Assembly: GCA_033675265.1 (NCBI GenBank)
Contig: JAUJYZ010000827.1
Span: forward strand, 1 to 64,000
From: Actinostola sp. cb2023
Taxonomy: Eukaryota; Cnidaria; Anthozoa; Actiniaria; Actinostolidae
Direction of reading: 5' to 3'
Length of the DNA stretch: 64,000 bases
Under the pieces are notes generated by a model. It ran no database searches and had not been told where the DNA came from. It saw only the letters and a list, made by a program, of their open reading frames with translations. The position numbers and the translations under genes are program-made. Of the stretch, positions 26,201 to 37,280 are shown piece by piece. Each line of letters begins with the position of its first letter. Within the stretch, counting starts at the first letter, position 1.

Positions 26201-29200
26201 ACGAGAGATTTTACTGATCAAATTTGCAATTTTCCTGAAAAGCGTCAGAAATCGCCCATCATCCAATCAAATCTCACGAAAGAAATCAAAATGGCAAGCG
26301 ATTCGACACCTTTTATCTGTGCCGTTTAGTGTTTTGACAGGAAAAATGTTTTGAAGAATGCTATTTTCTGTCAGAAAATTACAGGAAAATGTTTGTTACA
26401 CTTCCTTTCGGTCAGTTTGTGTATCCTGTGAACACGAAACACGAAGAAAAGCTGAGCTGATTCATTAATGAAGACAAATCGCCAACTTTGTGAAATATTT
26501 AACAACTTGAAGGATGAGCACGAAGTCAGGTAGCCAATATCCACAGTTTTTGTATTATTTTTGAATCTTTTCAACGTTTTTCTCGACAAGACGTATTTTA
26601 CTGGAGATATGAATGTTCAGGTGAACTTGTACAGGTCTTACAACTGTACAAGACACTCAGAATCGCTCTGTTTTGTGAGTATAAACACCGCTATCGTTGC
26701 TTGGTATTATTAGTCATTAACTTGAGAAAATAGATGGATATTATTAAAATATTTGTAGCTATGTAACTCACAGAACGGTTAGCATGTGATTGAAAAAACT
26801 ATGCAGTTATAGATTTAGTTTTCTTCGTTTAGCGTAAGTTAATGATATATTGTGGACAAAAGTGGACGATTCTTCGCCAGTTTTTGGTGCGTTTGAAGCT
26901 CAATTCTTGCAAATGTTCGGTTTCAAAGCAGCAATATCACAACTTGAACTTGAGAAAACGCGCAACTTGTCGCGCAACACATTTTCGTGTTGCAGATTGC
27001 AAACTTTGTTGCGCAAAGTAGAAGCTCTTTTTACTTCATGCAACAAAGTTTGTAACCTGCAACACCGGAAATTTAATTTGTTGGCCGGCGACAAGTTGCG
27101 CGAACGATGGTAATACAAGAAACATTGCTCTGCAACTTGCAACGCAACAATCTGAACAATGTTGCGCGACAAGTTGCACGATTTGGTTGCTCGTATTACC
27201 GCACCTTAACAGCAGAAAAACAAATATTTGGTGTCGATCAAATCCACTGCATCGCTTCAAGGTCTTTCAAGGTCATGACGTAGCGTGTTTATATACTCTC
27301 GTCTAAAACGGTGTTTTGACCAATCAGAGCGCGCGTTATATCTAAATTATTTTATAATTTATTTTCTTTCAGGTATAGACGAACTAATCAAAATTTCGCT
27401 AATAACACCATGTCTAACCGTTCTAGTTGTGGTAACTGGTGTGAATGTGGCATTAACAGTTGGTGTCTTTGTATCTGCTATCAACGTTGAGACTATAACT
27501 GCTGCTTACACATTAGAAATCGAATCCCTTGTAAGTATCTCTGATTCTGTCGCGATTCAAACAAATGAGTGATTTTAGATTGCTTTTCTATGCTGCCCAA
27601 GCTAGTGATATTTGAAATGCAATAAGTCCAACATCAGATAAACAAATAGTTTACTTTATTACATATTGTAGAATAAGGATATATTTGTGATGTGGGACAA
27701 CCGGCGCGGATCCAGGAAAACATGTGACCATTTTTGTACCTTTAAACAAGTTTTTAAGAATAAATTAAACATTCAAGAGAGCTATGTTACTGCTACTTTG
27801 AACATTTCGTCTGTTTTCCGGAAAACGGTGTAAACCGGTCTGGATCCGTCCCTGGACAAACTCAACAATCCAGAATGGTTTGAGTTTCCAGCTTTTCCCT
27901 TGCATGATACCGTTAGATCACCGCCTCGTTTTTCAGAGGGCAGCTCAAAATGTTACTATACAGTGGAACCTCTATAATAAAAAGGGCCAGAAAAAGTGTC
28001 CGTAATATAGAGGTGTCCGTAATATAGAGGTGTCCATAATATAGAGGTGTCCATAATATAGAGGTGTCCATAATATAGAGGTGTCCATAATATAGAGGTT
28101 ATTTTTTTAAAGAATGTATAGTGATGATCTTGCCGGGACCTAAATATCTGTCCGTATTATAGAGGTGTCCGTAATATAGAGGTGTCCGTATTATAGAGGT
28201 GTCCATAATATAGAGGTGTCCATAATATAGAGGTGTCCATAATATAGAGGTTATTTTTTTAAAGAATGTATAGTGATGATCTTGCCGGGACCTAAATATC
28301 TGTCCGTATTATAGAGGTGTCCGTAATATAGAGGTGTCCGTATTATAGAGGTGTCCGTAATATAGAGGTGTCCATATTATAGAGGTGTCCATTAGGAGAG
28401 TACATGCCTTGTTAAATAATGCCCGAGTGGAGTCTGATTACATGAATTAAGAAAACATGGTTACCAACAGCGTGTGAACTGTCTACACTTGTTTGACGAC
28501 GTTTCAGCATTCTTAACATTTATTTTTTCTTCCCAACTAGTTTACGGAACAGGTTCTACCAGCAATGAATGAATATTCAATCAATACTGCACTCAAAGTC
28601 ATCTTGAAAAGCCTACCAGCCAGGGAAAAGAGAAACGAAAAACTGGAGAAAGCTTTCCAATTTATAAGTGACTTTGTTGATGATCCTGTTGGTGACAGTG
28701 TTGATGTTGGTGGACTCAATAACACTTTGGTTCGAGTCTCATCTTACGTGCAACAATTTGTTGACGTGTTTCGATGTTATCGCATGATCTTCCAGGTTAT
28801 CGGTCGTATTGTTCAAGGGTAAGCAAATGTTTGTAAGCAAATGTTTACTGTATTTTTATTTTTATTATACATTAATCACTGAGCCTGAGGTGAATAATTG
28901 TTTTAGTATAATTTTAGACTTGAATATCAGAGAAAAGACGAAATTCAGGATAAAAACCCCGTTTTATTAGTACTTCTGCGTTAGTGGTTTTACTTCCGCT
29001 CTCGACCAGTGATATCGTTTCATAATTATTGGTCGCTCGACCAATCACAGCGCGCGAAACTCTATATCCCAAGTCTAAAATAATAATAATAACAATAATA
29101 ATAATAATAATAATTTAATATTTATACAATTATATATACAATTATGCTAATTAACAATTATTGGCTTCAGGCTCAGTGAGTATTGTTGAATAATCCCCGA

Positions 29201-30096
29201 GACCCCCGGGGGGGTACTCGGCCATTCTTTGGGTAGGGGTGTGCCGCCATGATCCCAAAAACCGGCTTACCCTATCCCAGACCTAAAAACGGAAATTTTC
29301 CGTACCCTATCCCAGACCTATACTTGAAAATCAATACCCTATCACAGACTAAAATTGAAAGTTCGTGACCCTTTTAAAGCTAAGAATTGTTATTTTGCCA
29401 CTACGATAATTTATAAACATTAGAGATCTTCAAATGTTCGTAAAAATGCAAAAAGAATAATAAATACTTGTTTCGCTGTAACAACATACCCTATCCCAGA
29501 CCTAAGCTTGAAAATCTATACCCTATCCCAGACCTGAGAAGCACGAAAACCGTACTCTATCGGGCGACACATACCCGTATAGCTTATATAGGGGAGTAAT
29601 TACATGTGTAATTATACTAATTTATATATTCTTTTTACAAAGTCTCCTTGGTAGATTACTGCTACCAGTGTCATTTGAAAACTTTGTTTCTTTTCTATTT
29701 CATTTCAGTTGTAAAGATGGTGTTGATAGCTTTGACAATCTTTACAATAAATACACCTCGGCGGCAAATATTAAAAACTGTTCAGAGACGTCGATGCTTG
29801 AACTTCCTCCCAAACAAATAATCCAGCAGCTTGTTGATCGTGCATCTCAACCCAACAAGTTGAATTTTAATTCAAAGGACTGTAAACAAAACCAACAACA
29901 AGACGATCCAGGATATGTATACTATGATGACTACGACTACGATGATGATGATGATGATGATGTGGAGAAGCTGAGCCCATCGCAAAGAATGATGGTGTGT
30001 GATCTGAGGAAAAAGTCCAAGACACAAAGTAACATTTCACAGTTGATCAAAATGAACGAGAGATTGATTGGTGCTGTGAGATGTAAGCAGTCTTGA
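23207..30096 (+). CDS. Gene A1: predicted single-pass membrane protein, 331 aa, 4 exons
   Basis: Exons 23207-23378, 27373-27530, 28541-28818 and 29709-30096, with consensus splice sites (GTATGA, GTAAGT, GTAAGC donors; TTTCAG and CAACTAG acceptors). The phases fit exactly (1, 0, 2) and the total is 996 nt. Residues 1-57 are polar with no signal peptide (MQSDQALRERFERF...). Residues about 67-94 form one strongly hydrophobic helix. Residues 111-203 are helical with charged clusters. The C-terminus carries a YYDDYDYDDDDDDD tract, then a basic segment ending VRCKQS. Topology is probably type II or III with a long C-terminal domain, by inference. I do not recognise the family. It is paralogous to A2 (49115-57285): exons 1, 3 and 4 and the 3' UTR are nearly identical, but exon 2 is divergent. 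AATAAA lies at 30141. Introns are packed with MITEs. Confidence 0.75.
23400..23702. mobile_element. MITE in intron 1 of A1 (about 300 bp, family shared with gene B intron)
   Basis: Inverted arms: left TTTCGAGTTGTTACGCGCCG then CTGTACTCCTTGACAAAAGA; right TCTTTTGTCAAGGAGTACAG then CGGTG. Left GACTTAGCC pairs with right GGCTAAG. A relative with the same arms lies at 45437-45740. An open frame running from exon 1 into this element is an artefact. Confidence 0.75.
24151..24339. repeat. Nested palindrome inside the 1.73-kb element
   Basis: Left arm AAATAAACCCCTTCTGGC.. then ATATCGGCTGATAATGTCC; the right arm is the complement, GGACATTATCAGCCGATAT then GCCAGAAAGGGGTTTATTT. The centre is a second stem built on CAGTTGGCC and GGCCAACTG. 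Confidence 0.85.
24792..24853. repeat. Short hairpin (AAATTCATTGGATGAC)
   Basis: AAATTCATTGGATGACGAG is followed after about 15 bp by its inverted copy GAGTCATCCAATGAATTT. It lies inside the 1.73-kb TIR element. Confidence 0.8.
25740..25902. mobile_element. Palindromic MITE, about 160 bp, intron 1 of A1
   Basis: GTAATCATACGGTTTCGAGTTCAATTTGG and its inverted copy (CCAAATTGAACGAG..TGTATGATTACC) enclose a second stem (GCACAAGTGTTTTTTTCAAAGAGC against its complement). It lies 33 bp beyond the 1.73-kb element. Confidence 0.8.
25903..26930. other. Intron 1 of A1, unassigned part
   Basis: AT-rich, with no open frame supported by splice sites. A short near-palindrome (AAGGATTTCTTTTTGAAAAAATCCTTG) lies at 26170-26196. 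Confidence 0.4.
26930..27210. repeat. Imperfect inverted-repeat cluster (CGCAACTTGTCGCG)
   Basis: Several copies of GCGCAACTTGTCGCGCAAC and its complement GCGACAAGTTGCGCG, plus TGCAACAAAGTTTG/CAAACTTTGTTGCG pairs, make overlapping stems. It is probably a decayed MITE in intron 1. Short ORFs on both strands are by-products of this structure. Confidence 0.55.
27960..28392. repeat. 17-bp tandem array with a pogo/Tigger-like end, intron 2 of A1
   Basis: It starts TACAGTGGAACCTCTATAAT, which looks like a pogo/Tigger-type transposon end, and then runs as GTCCATAATATAGAGGT units (17 bp; variants CCGTAATA and CCGTATTA). A longer segment with TTAAAGAATGTATAGTGATG and ATCTTGCCGGGACCTAAATA occurs twice, 144 bp apart (about 28113 and 28257), giving a higher-order repeat. 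Confidence 0.85.
29080..29118. repeat. (AAT)n microsatellite, intron 3 of A1
   Basis: Imperfect AAT run with one AAC. Confidence 0.9.
29192..29600. repeat. Interspersed GC-rich repeat, intron 3 of A1
   Basis: Starts CCCCGAGACCCCCGGGGGGG, then TACTCGGCCATTC, and contains four to five spaced copies of TACCCTATCCCAGACCTA. From memory this block is a frequent interspersed repeat in coral and anemone genomes; I could not check that here. No coding potential was seen. Confidence 0.6.
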
Positions 30097-30140
30097 AAGA
30101 TGTTGCACAATTGTAAAGCATGGATGTGCTACAATGGTAC

Positions 30141-30146
30141 AATAAA
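30141..30146 (+). terminator. Poly(A) signal of A1
   Basis: AATAAA 45 bp after the stop codon. The flanking 3' UTR matches that of A2 until about 30204. Confidence 0.7.
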
Positions 30147-30355
30147 GTTAGTTCAAAGTTATATTTGGTGTTGTTTTCTTGGTTTATCAGAAGGTAAAGC
30201 ATCACTGAATTGTTTCACTCAACTATAGTACCGTGTTTTAAAACAGTAAAAATATACGAATTAAACCAAACGAGCAGGAGTGTTTTATGAACGAGGCGTA
30301 GCTGGTTTTGCTAGAGCTCCTGCAACCAACAAGTTGTCAGTTTGCTGACTACCGT

Positions 30356-31358
30356 GTGGTGACCTGTATGGTGGACTATGCTGACTGCTGTGGTGGCCTG
30401 TATGGTGGACTGTGCTGACTGCTGTGGTGACATGTATGGTGGACTGAGCTGACTGCTGTGGTGGTGACCTGTATGGTGGACTGAGCTGACTGCTGTGGTG
30501 ACCTGTATGGTGGACTATGCTGACTGCTGTGGTGACCTGTATGGTGGACTGTGCTGACTGCTGTGGTGACCTGTATGGTGGACTATGCTGACTGCTGTGG
30601 TGACCTGTATAGTGGACTGTGCTGACTGCTGTGGTGAGCTGTATGGTGGACTGTGCTGACTGCTGTGGTGACCTGTATGGTGGACTATGCTGACTGCTGT
30701 GGTGACCTGTATGGTGGACTATGCTGACTGCTGTGGTGACCTGTATGGTGGACTGTGCTGACTGCTGTGGAGACCTGTATGGCGGACTGTGCTGACTGCT
30801 GTGGTGACCTGTATGGTGGACTGTGCTGACTGCTGTGGTGACATGTATGGTGGACTGTGCTGACTGCTGTGGTGACATGTATGGTGGATTGTGCTGACTG
30901 CTGTGGTGACCTGTATGGTGGACTGTGCTGACTGCTGTGGTGACCTGTATGGTGGACTGTGCTGACTGCTGTGGTGACATGTATGGTGGACTGTGCTGAC
31001 TGCTGTGGTGACCTGTATAGTGGACTGTGCTGACTGCTGTGGTGACCTGTATGGTGGACTGTGCTGACTGCTGTGGTGACCTGTATGGTGGACTGTGCTG
31101 ACTGCTGTGGTGACATGTATGGTGGACTGTGCTGACTGCTGTGGTGACCTGTATGTTGGACTATGCTGACTGCTGTGGTGACCTGTATGTTGGACTATGC
31201 TGACTGCTGTGGTGACCTGTATGGTGGACTGTGCTGACTGCTGTGGTGACATGTATGGTGGACTGTGCTGACTGCTGTGGTGGCCTGTATGGTGGACTGT
31301 GCTGACTGCTGTGGTGGCCTGTATGTTGGACTATGCTGACTGCTGTGGAGACCTGTAT
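30356..31358. repeat. 34-bp minisatellite, about 29 copies
   Basis: The unit is GACCTGTATGGTGGACTGTG followed by CTGACTGCTGTGGT. Since 34 is not a multiple of 3, one frame passes through all three phases of the unit. This gives minus-strand ORFs of up to 231 codons (His/Ser/Gln-rich) with a 34-residue period. It starts about 210 bp after the A1 poly(A) signal. I see no splice or promoter support for translation. Confidence 0.95.
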
Positions 31359-32697
31359 GGTGAACTGAACTGGAGAAACAGAGCTTCAGGGTCTCTCAGC
31401 AAGACTTCTGAGCAAGACTTCATTGCAGTTGTGAAGCTGAGTGGTCGAAGGACGAGTGTTGCAGTTGCATTGTGTTGTATTGTATTTCAACCATGACTTT
31501 GCTCATTTCTGTGACCATAAATGCCGATTCGGCACCCCAGCATGTGTCCAAAATGGTTATTGCTGTTGTCCTAACCTTCACCATTTAGCAATAAAGGTTG
31601 AACCGTGGTCGGAAACGTGCAGTAGGAACTCAACACTTAAAAAAAGCTGTATCGTTACAATTAGGCTTAGTATCATTATGTATCACCGATTTAGAATTAG
31701 GTATCAGTTGTGACGTCATCGTTTTTTTAAATATCTCAGATGATAAATCCCGCCTCTAAAAATTGAATCCTTTTTCAAAAACACTTTTCTGTCAATCTCA
31801 TCTCCACGAGAACGCCCTATATATTGGAGGTGCATACTACTCTTGATGCTTTGGATTTAGCGTTTTCTAACTCCGGCCAAAGGGAGGTACTCTAGTGCAG
31901 TTCTTCTGACGTATTTGAACTTTAGACTTTCGTTTAAAGATCCAATCAAACAACTACTAGGAGGAATTTCTGAACGAGAGCATTCATAGTTTTGCTTGTG
32001 GCACAGATCGAACAGGCATTACATAAAAATGATAATCAATTAAATTCAGCTGTCAATCAAGTACAGGTGGCAATGATATGTGTCGAGTAGACTGTGTTAG
32101 CCACCATTACCGTCGTGTCTATCGTGGTTACAAAAACCTGAACATATTTTAACAAGACTTTAATTCAGGTAAGAAATAATGTCATCAATAATAATAATAA
32201 TATAATAATAATAATAATAATAATAAAAGTAGTACTTCTACAGTGCATTATATCAATGAGCTAAAATCCTAACTAACTAAATATATAAATATCACATGAT
32301 TAAAAATTCACATTAACTTGGCGAGGTTTTCGTCTAACAATTCAAAGTGTTAAAGTGCACTATTTGAGGGATCTCAAAGTAAGGGAACGTACCTTCAGGT
32401 GATTTATTATAATTTCCTTCTTTCCAACTACTGCTTTACTTTCTTTTTGATTGACTACTTTTTAAACTAAAAACTGGCGAGACATAACACAAACAGGACT
32501 TCATTCCGGCGAACGCAATTGAACAAAAACAATCGTCAATTAAGGACATTATCTCAGGCAGCTCAGTGCTGGAGGGAATTTCCCGACCTTAGTTTATCAA
32601 TATCAGTACTCCCTTTGACTTTGTCTTCGCGGCTCCGTCTTCGCTATAAAGTTGAAAAACCTTTCAACGTTGACGATCGTCAGTCAGTCAGTCAGTA
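31359..32697. other. Intergenic sequence between A1 and the first Harbinger element
   Basis: No exon supported. An (AAT)n microsatellite lies at 32187-32226, and CAGTCAGTCAGTCAGTA directly precedes the Harbinger end. Confidence 0.5.
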
Positions 32698-32934
32698 GAG
32701 ACATTAAGATTGAGGTTTTTCACATTTCACCACAAACCTCAAACTGCAGTTTGAAGTTAGCCGTTTGACGTTTGAGGGACATTAAGATAGAGGGTTTCAC
32801 ATTTTACCGCAAACCTCAAACTGCAGTTTGAAGTCAGCCGTTTGACGTTTGAGGTAAGTGAAATATTAGAGACATTAAGATTGAATATTAAAGTTTGCAA
32901 AGAACTGTGGGAAATCAAGGTCATTCCTTTCAAG

Positions 32935-34577
32935 ATGGCTTCAGCTAGAAGGTGAGATGTTATGGAGTTATTGTATTTCCCAATTAGTTTTCAATTGCTA
33001 AGGGAGGGAGGAAATTAAACAACTACTTGAACACTCAGTATTCCTATTTATATTTTATTTTTTGTTTAGAGTAAATTATAACCAGATTTTGGATGTAATG
33101 CAGTATGACTCTAGTAGTAGTAGTAGCAGTTCTGAAGATGATTCTTCAAGTGATGATGATATGGATTTGTTATTTCTGGAAATGGCATTTGCTCCCAAGA
33201 GAAAATTAGGAGTCCGCATTAACATTAAAGACATAGGTGAAGAGGAGTGTGAACTACTGTTTAGGTAAGATAAGTTTTTGTATTCAAAAGAAGTTTGAAT
33301 GAAATTTGGTTAAATTTTAATCAAAAATATTATGCAAGGTTTCAGAAAAATGATATGCAAAGACTTTGTGAAGCATTGCAACTACCAGAAAAATACACCT
33401 GTTACCAGGGGACAAGCACAACAGGGATGGAGGCTCTTATGATCATGTTAAGAAGACTTGTTTACCCAAATAGATGGTGTGATCTTGTTCCTTTGTTTCA
33501 AAGAGCAGAACCTGAACTTAGTCTTATATTTAATGAGGTAATAAAAACCAGCATGCATAGAGTGATTTTCCAATAAACCTGGGCACTACTAATTAGCTGT
33601 CAGTGTTTATTAGATGCAAAGGAACAAAAGAAAACAAAAGAGTGAGTGTCTAATAGTGTGTATTGGTGTAGTTAGTAATGCCCAGGTTTATTGGAATCAC
33701 TCTAACAAATGAAGAGAAGTGAAATAATGTCTTTTTAACAATTGAATTTATCTAAGGAATTTTATTTATTTTGGTATAATTACTTCACTGTTTTCAGATT
33801 ATTGATGACATTCATGACCGTTACAACCATTTGTTAAATTCCTTGGACCTTGTATGGCTTGACCATGAATTATTTGCAAATGCTATACATGAAAAAAGGT
33901 GCTCCTCTTGACCAATGCTGGGGCTTTATAGATGGTACTGCGAGGCCTATAGCAAAACCCATATATAACCAGAGAATTATGTTCAGTGGGCACAAACGAA
34001 TACACTGCTTGAAATTTCAGGTAGGCTGCCAATTTCTGTTGTTTTTTTTTTTTTTTAATCTGAAATTATTAATATCAATTTTATAATATTAATTATTAAT
34101 TTGAATATTTAGACAGTAGTAACTCCAAATGGCCTTATTGCTCACTTGTTTGGGCCTATTGAGGGAAGAAGGCACGACGCCTTCATGCTTGGTGTCAGTG
34201 GATTAACAGCAAGACTACAACGGTTTGTGAAGCAAAATGGAGAGCCATATGTCATATATGGCGATCCAGCATATGGCATAACACGCAACATTTTGGCCCC
34301 ATTCCGTGGTGCTCATCTGACTGCTGATCAAGAAATATTCAACAGGGATATGACCAAGGTCCGCATCAGCGTTGAATGGGGATTTGGGAAAATAATCCAA
34401 TATTTTGCTTACTTAGATTTCAAAAAAAATCTAAAAATTCTTCTCCAGCCAGTTGGCAAATATTACTTTGTAGCAAGTTTGCTGATAAACTGCCATACGT
34501 GTCTATATGGTTCTGTCACCAGCTCATATTTTGAGGTAGACCCACCTTCATTGGAGAAATATCTGTCTAATGTATAA
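32935..34577 (+). pseudogene. Harbinger-1 DDE transposase, 5 exons, frameshifted
   Basis: Exons 32935-32951, 33070-33264, 33339-33537, 33798-34020 and 34113-34577, at the same intron positions as the intact copy in Harbinger-2. Order: short basic start (MASARR), a Ser/Asp-rich acidic stretch, then the DDE nuclease core. The catalytic residues are visible: first Asp in GFIDGTAR, second in YGDPAYG, Glu in VEWGFG. Exon 4 has six A where the frame needs five (33892-33897), so the frame shifts between ..AIHEK and GAPLDQCWG. Either the copy is dead or this is a homopolymer error. In life it would cut and join the element ends in the nucleus. Intron 3 holds a MITE (33560-33702). Confidence 0.85.
33560..33702. 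mobile_element. Complete palindromic MITE, 143 bp, in transposase intron 3
   Basis: TA|GAGTGATTTTCCAATAAACC with the inverted end GGTTTATTGGAATCACTC|TA. It shares the TA|GAG..CTC|TA boundary style with both Harbinger elements here, so it was probably moved by a related transposase. A truncated sister copy is at 923-1013. Confidence 0.88.
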
Positions 34578-34738
34578 TACATATATGTACCAATAGAAAT
34601 CGAAGTAAATATACAGTTTATTGGAAATGCGAACAGTCAAAACAATAACATGAGCTTTGTAACATCTGAGGTTGCATGTATAAATAAATCCTCATTTTCA
34701 ACGAATACATATTGTCGTTAAGTTCATTTGAAGCTATC

Positions 34739-36298
34739 TTAAATTCTTGATTTTAACAGTTCCAGAAATGCTCTTCTTTCTTCCATTTCGAGCTGAAATC
34801 GTTGTTTTCGTTCTTCAGCTTCCTCATCATGCTTCTTCATCTTAAGTTCCAGTTCCAATTGCTTTTGCTCAATTTGTTTTTCTTTTAACTCTGCTTTCTT
34901 TTCATACTTTCTGTCTAGCATTTCTAATACAGATAGTTTACTTGATCGTTTTCTGACTTTGCTACAACCTTTAAAAAAAATCAAATATATAATTAAGTCC
35001 TTGATATAGAGGTAGTTTATTAAACTCAACTAGTAAGGAATATAATTTTGGTGTCTATGTAACCTGGCCTGGGATGCAGGTAGCCATGCAGCCTGCACCT
35101 GAACAGTGGAGGGGGGGGGGGGGGGGGGGGAGTTGGTGGAAGTACTTATCAAAACAATTTCTCAAACATCAGCAAAGCAACAAATTGCTAAAGACTGACT
35201 TATCTTATTATTAGTATTTTGGTTTAAAAAAACAACAGATCAATGTGTATACATCAGTGCTAGTACCTGCTCTTTTCTTTTCTTTTCCAAAGCTGCTGTC
35301 ATCATCCCCATCATCATCTTCGTCATCTCCATCATCATCCTCGTCAGTGGAATCATTACTACTATCATGCCTTCTTTCTACATAGAAAAACAACCACTTT
35401 ACTGTGTGAAAATCAATTGCATACTTCTGTGGTTGATATGAGCCAGCCTTCATTCACCATGGCCAGACATTTTATTGTTTTAGGCCATGCATGCATGCAT
35501 GCCAAGACACAATTAAGTATGCAAATCCAATGGTCCTACCTTTGAGCATAACACCATTCTAAATTATTTCTCAAATTATGTCATTCTCAAAATAACACAT
35601 ACATGTACCAAAACCAAAACCAAAACATTCAACAATAACAACTTACTAGCAAGTCCAACCATAGCTGCATTTCTCATCTCTTCTCCTTTCTTTTTGTCCT
35701 CAATCTCTTTTTTCTTTTTCACCTCTTTTTCTTTCTTGAGTTCTTCCATATCTCTTCTATAGGTTAAAATGTCATCTAGGAGCCCAGTTAGTTCATTACA
35801 ATCCTCTTCTGTTCCAGATCTTTATATGACAAATGAAACAATAAAAATCACTTCGAGTTGTTCAAAATCTAAGTGATGTAAATAGCAAAATGCAGAGTAC
35901 AGGCACTTGAACTGTGCAACATTGGAACTACATGTATTTATTGCTAAATAGTCCGGATATTTCTATTGTTTTTCATCAGTTAATTAGTTATTTAGTAGTA
36001 TCAAGTTTGTTTGTACCTAGTCGAAACAGAATAAATGTAAGCTTATAACCTTTCAATTCCAATAAGCTTACCTTTTTAGAGCTTTCTTATCCTCATTCTT
36101 GTGCTTTTCCTGTAGCCGTTCCATCCGTTCCCTACATCCTCTTCCCTTCATTTCAACGGTTTTACCTTCAGCGGAAAATGCTTTACCAAGCGAATTCGCT
36201 ATTTCATCCCAATCAGCAGGTTTGGTTGGTTTTTTGGATGCTACCTCTTTCGCCAAAGCCAAATCTTGTTTCATTTGGGGCCACCTAAACGGAGCCAT
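34739..36298 (-). CDS. Harbinger-1 Myb/SANT-like DNA-binding protein, 4 exons
   Basis: Exons 36298..36072, 35819..35648, 35377..35267 and 34968..34739, with consensus splice sites. The first exon starts MAPFRWPQMKQDLALA and has the Trp-spaced Myb/SANT-like pattern (FRWPQMK, ADWDEIANSL) plus a basic GRGCRERMERL stretch. Later exons give a Lys/Glu-rich coiled coil, a Ser/Asp acidic patch (DSSNDSTDEDDD) and a C-terminal Glu/Lys/Arg helix. In PIF/Harbinger elements this partner carries the transposase into the nucleus and to the DNA ends. By coordinates exon 2 is 172 nt where about 173 is needed, so the frame across it is uncertain and a 1-base defect is possible. Confidence 0.75.
35111..35130. 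repeat. Poly-G run of 20
   Basis: Homopolymer in an intron of the Harbinger-1 Myb-like gene; its length is probably unreliable. Confidence 0.9.
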
Positions 36299-36916
36299 GA
36301 CAAAGGTGACACTATAATGAATAGAAAAAATTATTACACATAAAGTGAATGTGTTTCATTTGAGCTGCATACTTTTACGGTGTCAGTGCACAATCAAAGG
36401 TTTGTCTTCATCTGACAAATCATACGTGCATGCCGCCATCTTGTTTGTTTATGAGTCGAGTGTTCAATTCAATTTACCATCTAGACAACTTTATTTCATC
36501 GCACTAGCTTAAAACTTTCTCTTTTACAGAAAAATATGCTAAACTACATATATACCTGGTATAGACGTGAAATAATTCAACGGGTTGGCTTAAAAATTCA
36601 TCTAAATATGACTTACCTGAAAACACGTCGCTCGAGGTAAAATCTTGAACCGCTGACGACAAACGCGACGTCTGACAGTTATCACGTGACTTCTTGCCGT
36701 TTGCCGTTTTCTCAAATCGACGAAAACCCTCAATCTTAATGTCTCTAATATTTCACTTACCTCAAACGTCAAACGGCTAACTTCAAACTGCAGTTTGAGG
36801 TTTGTGGTGAAATATGAAAAACCTCAATCTTAATGTCTCTAGCGTCAGTCAAAGAAAACACACTTGAATGGTCAATAACATATCTATGTTTATGTACTTT
36901 TTTTGTTCTTGAGATC

Positions 36917-37020
<104 letters not shown>

Positions 37021-37280
37021 GTCTGTTGCTTGTTTCTGTCATTTTCTACTGACCTACTGGATGGTTTATGCTAAAACAATTAGACTACGAGTTCGAGGTT
37101 TCTATGAGAACTATTAGAGAGTTTTAGATTAAAGTTTTTTCTTTATGACCGGAAACCGCAAACCGCGGTTAGAAGTTAGCAGTTAGCAGTTTGACGTTTG
37201 ACGTTGAAACTGTGCGGAGACCTTTTAGATTAGTGTTCACGCTTTCACCGCAAAGTAGGGAATTATGGGACAATATCAAC

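Larger units (their letters stand above)
32698..36839. mobile_element. PIF/Harbinger-type transposon 1, 4142 bp
   Basis: Ends are TA|GAGACATTAAGATTGAGG.. and ..CCTCAATCTTAATGTCTC|TA. The long inverted arms include ACAAACCTCAAACTGCAGTT and AGCCGTTTGACGTTTGAGG. The left arm holds a tandem second copy of its own sequence (32777-32895), which is partly mirrored at 36730-36775. It encodes a DDE transposase (plus) and a Myb/SANT-like protein (minus), the two-gene layout known for PIF/Harbinger. The target duplication appears to be TA. Confidence 0.9.
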
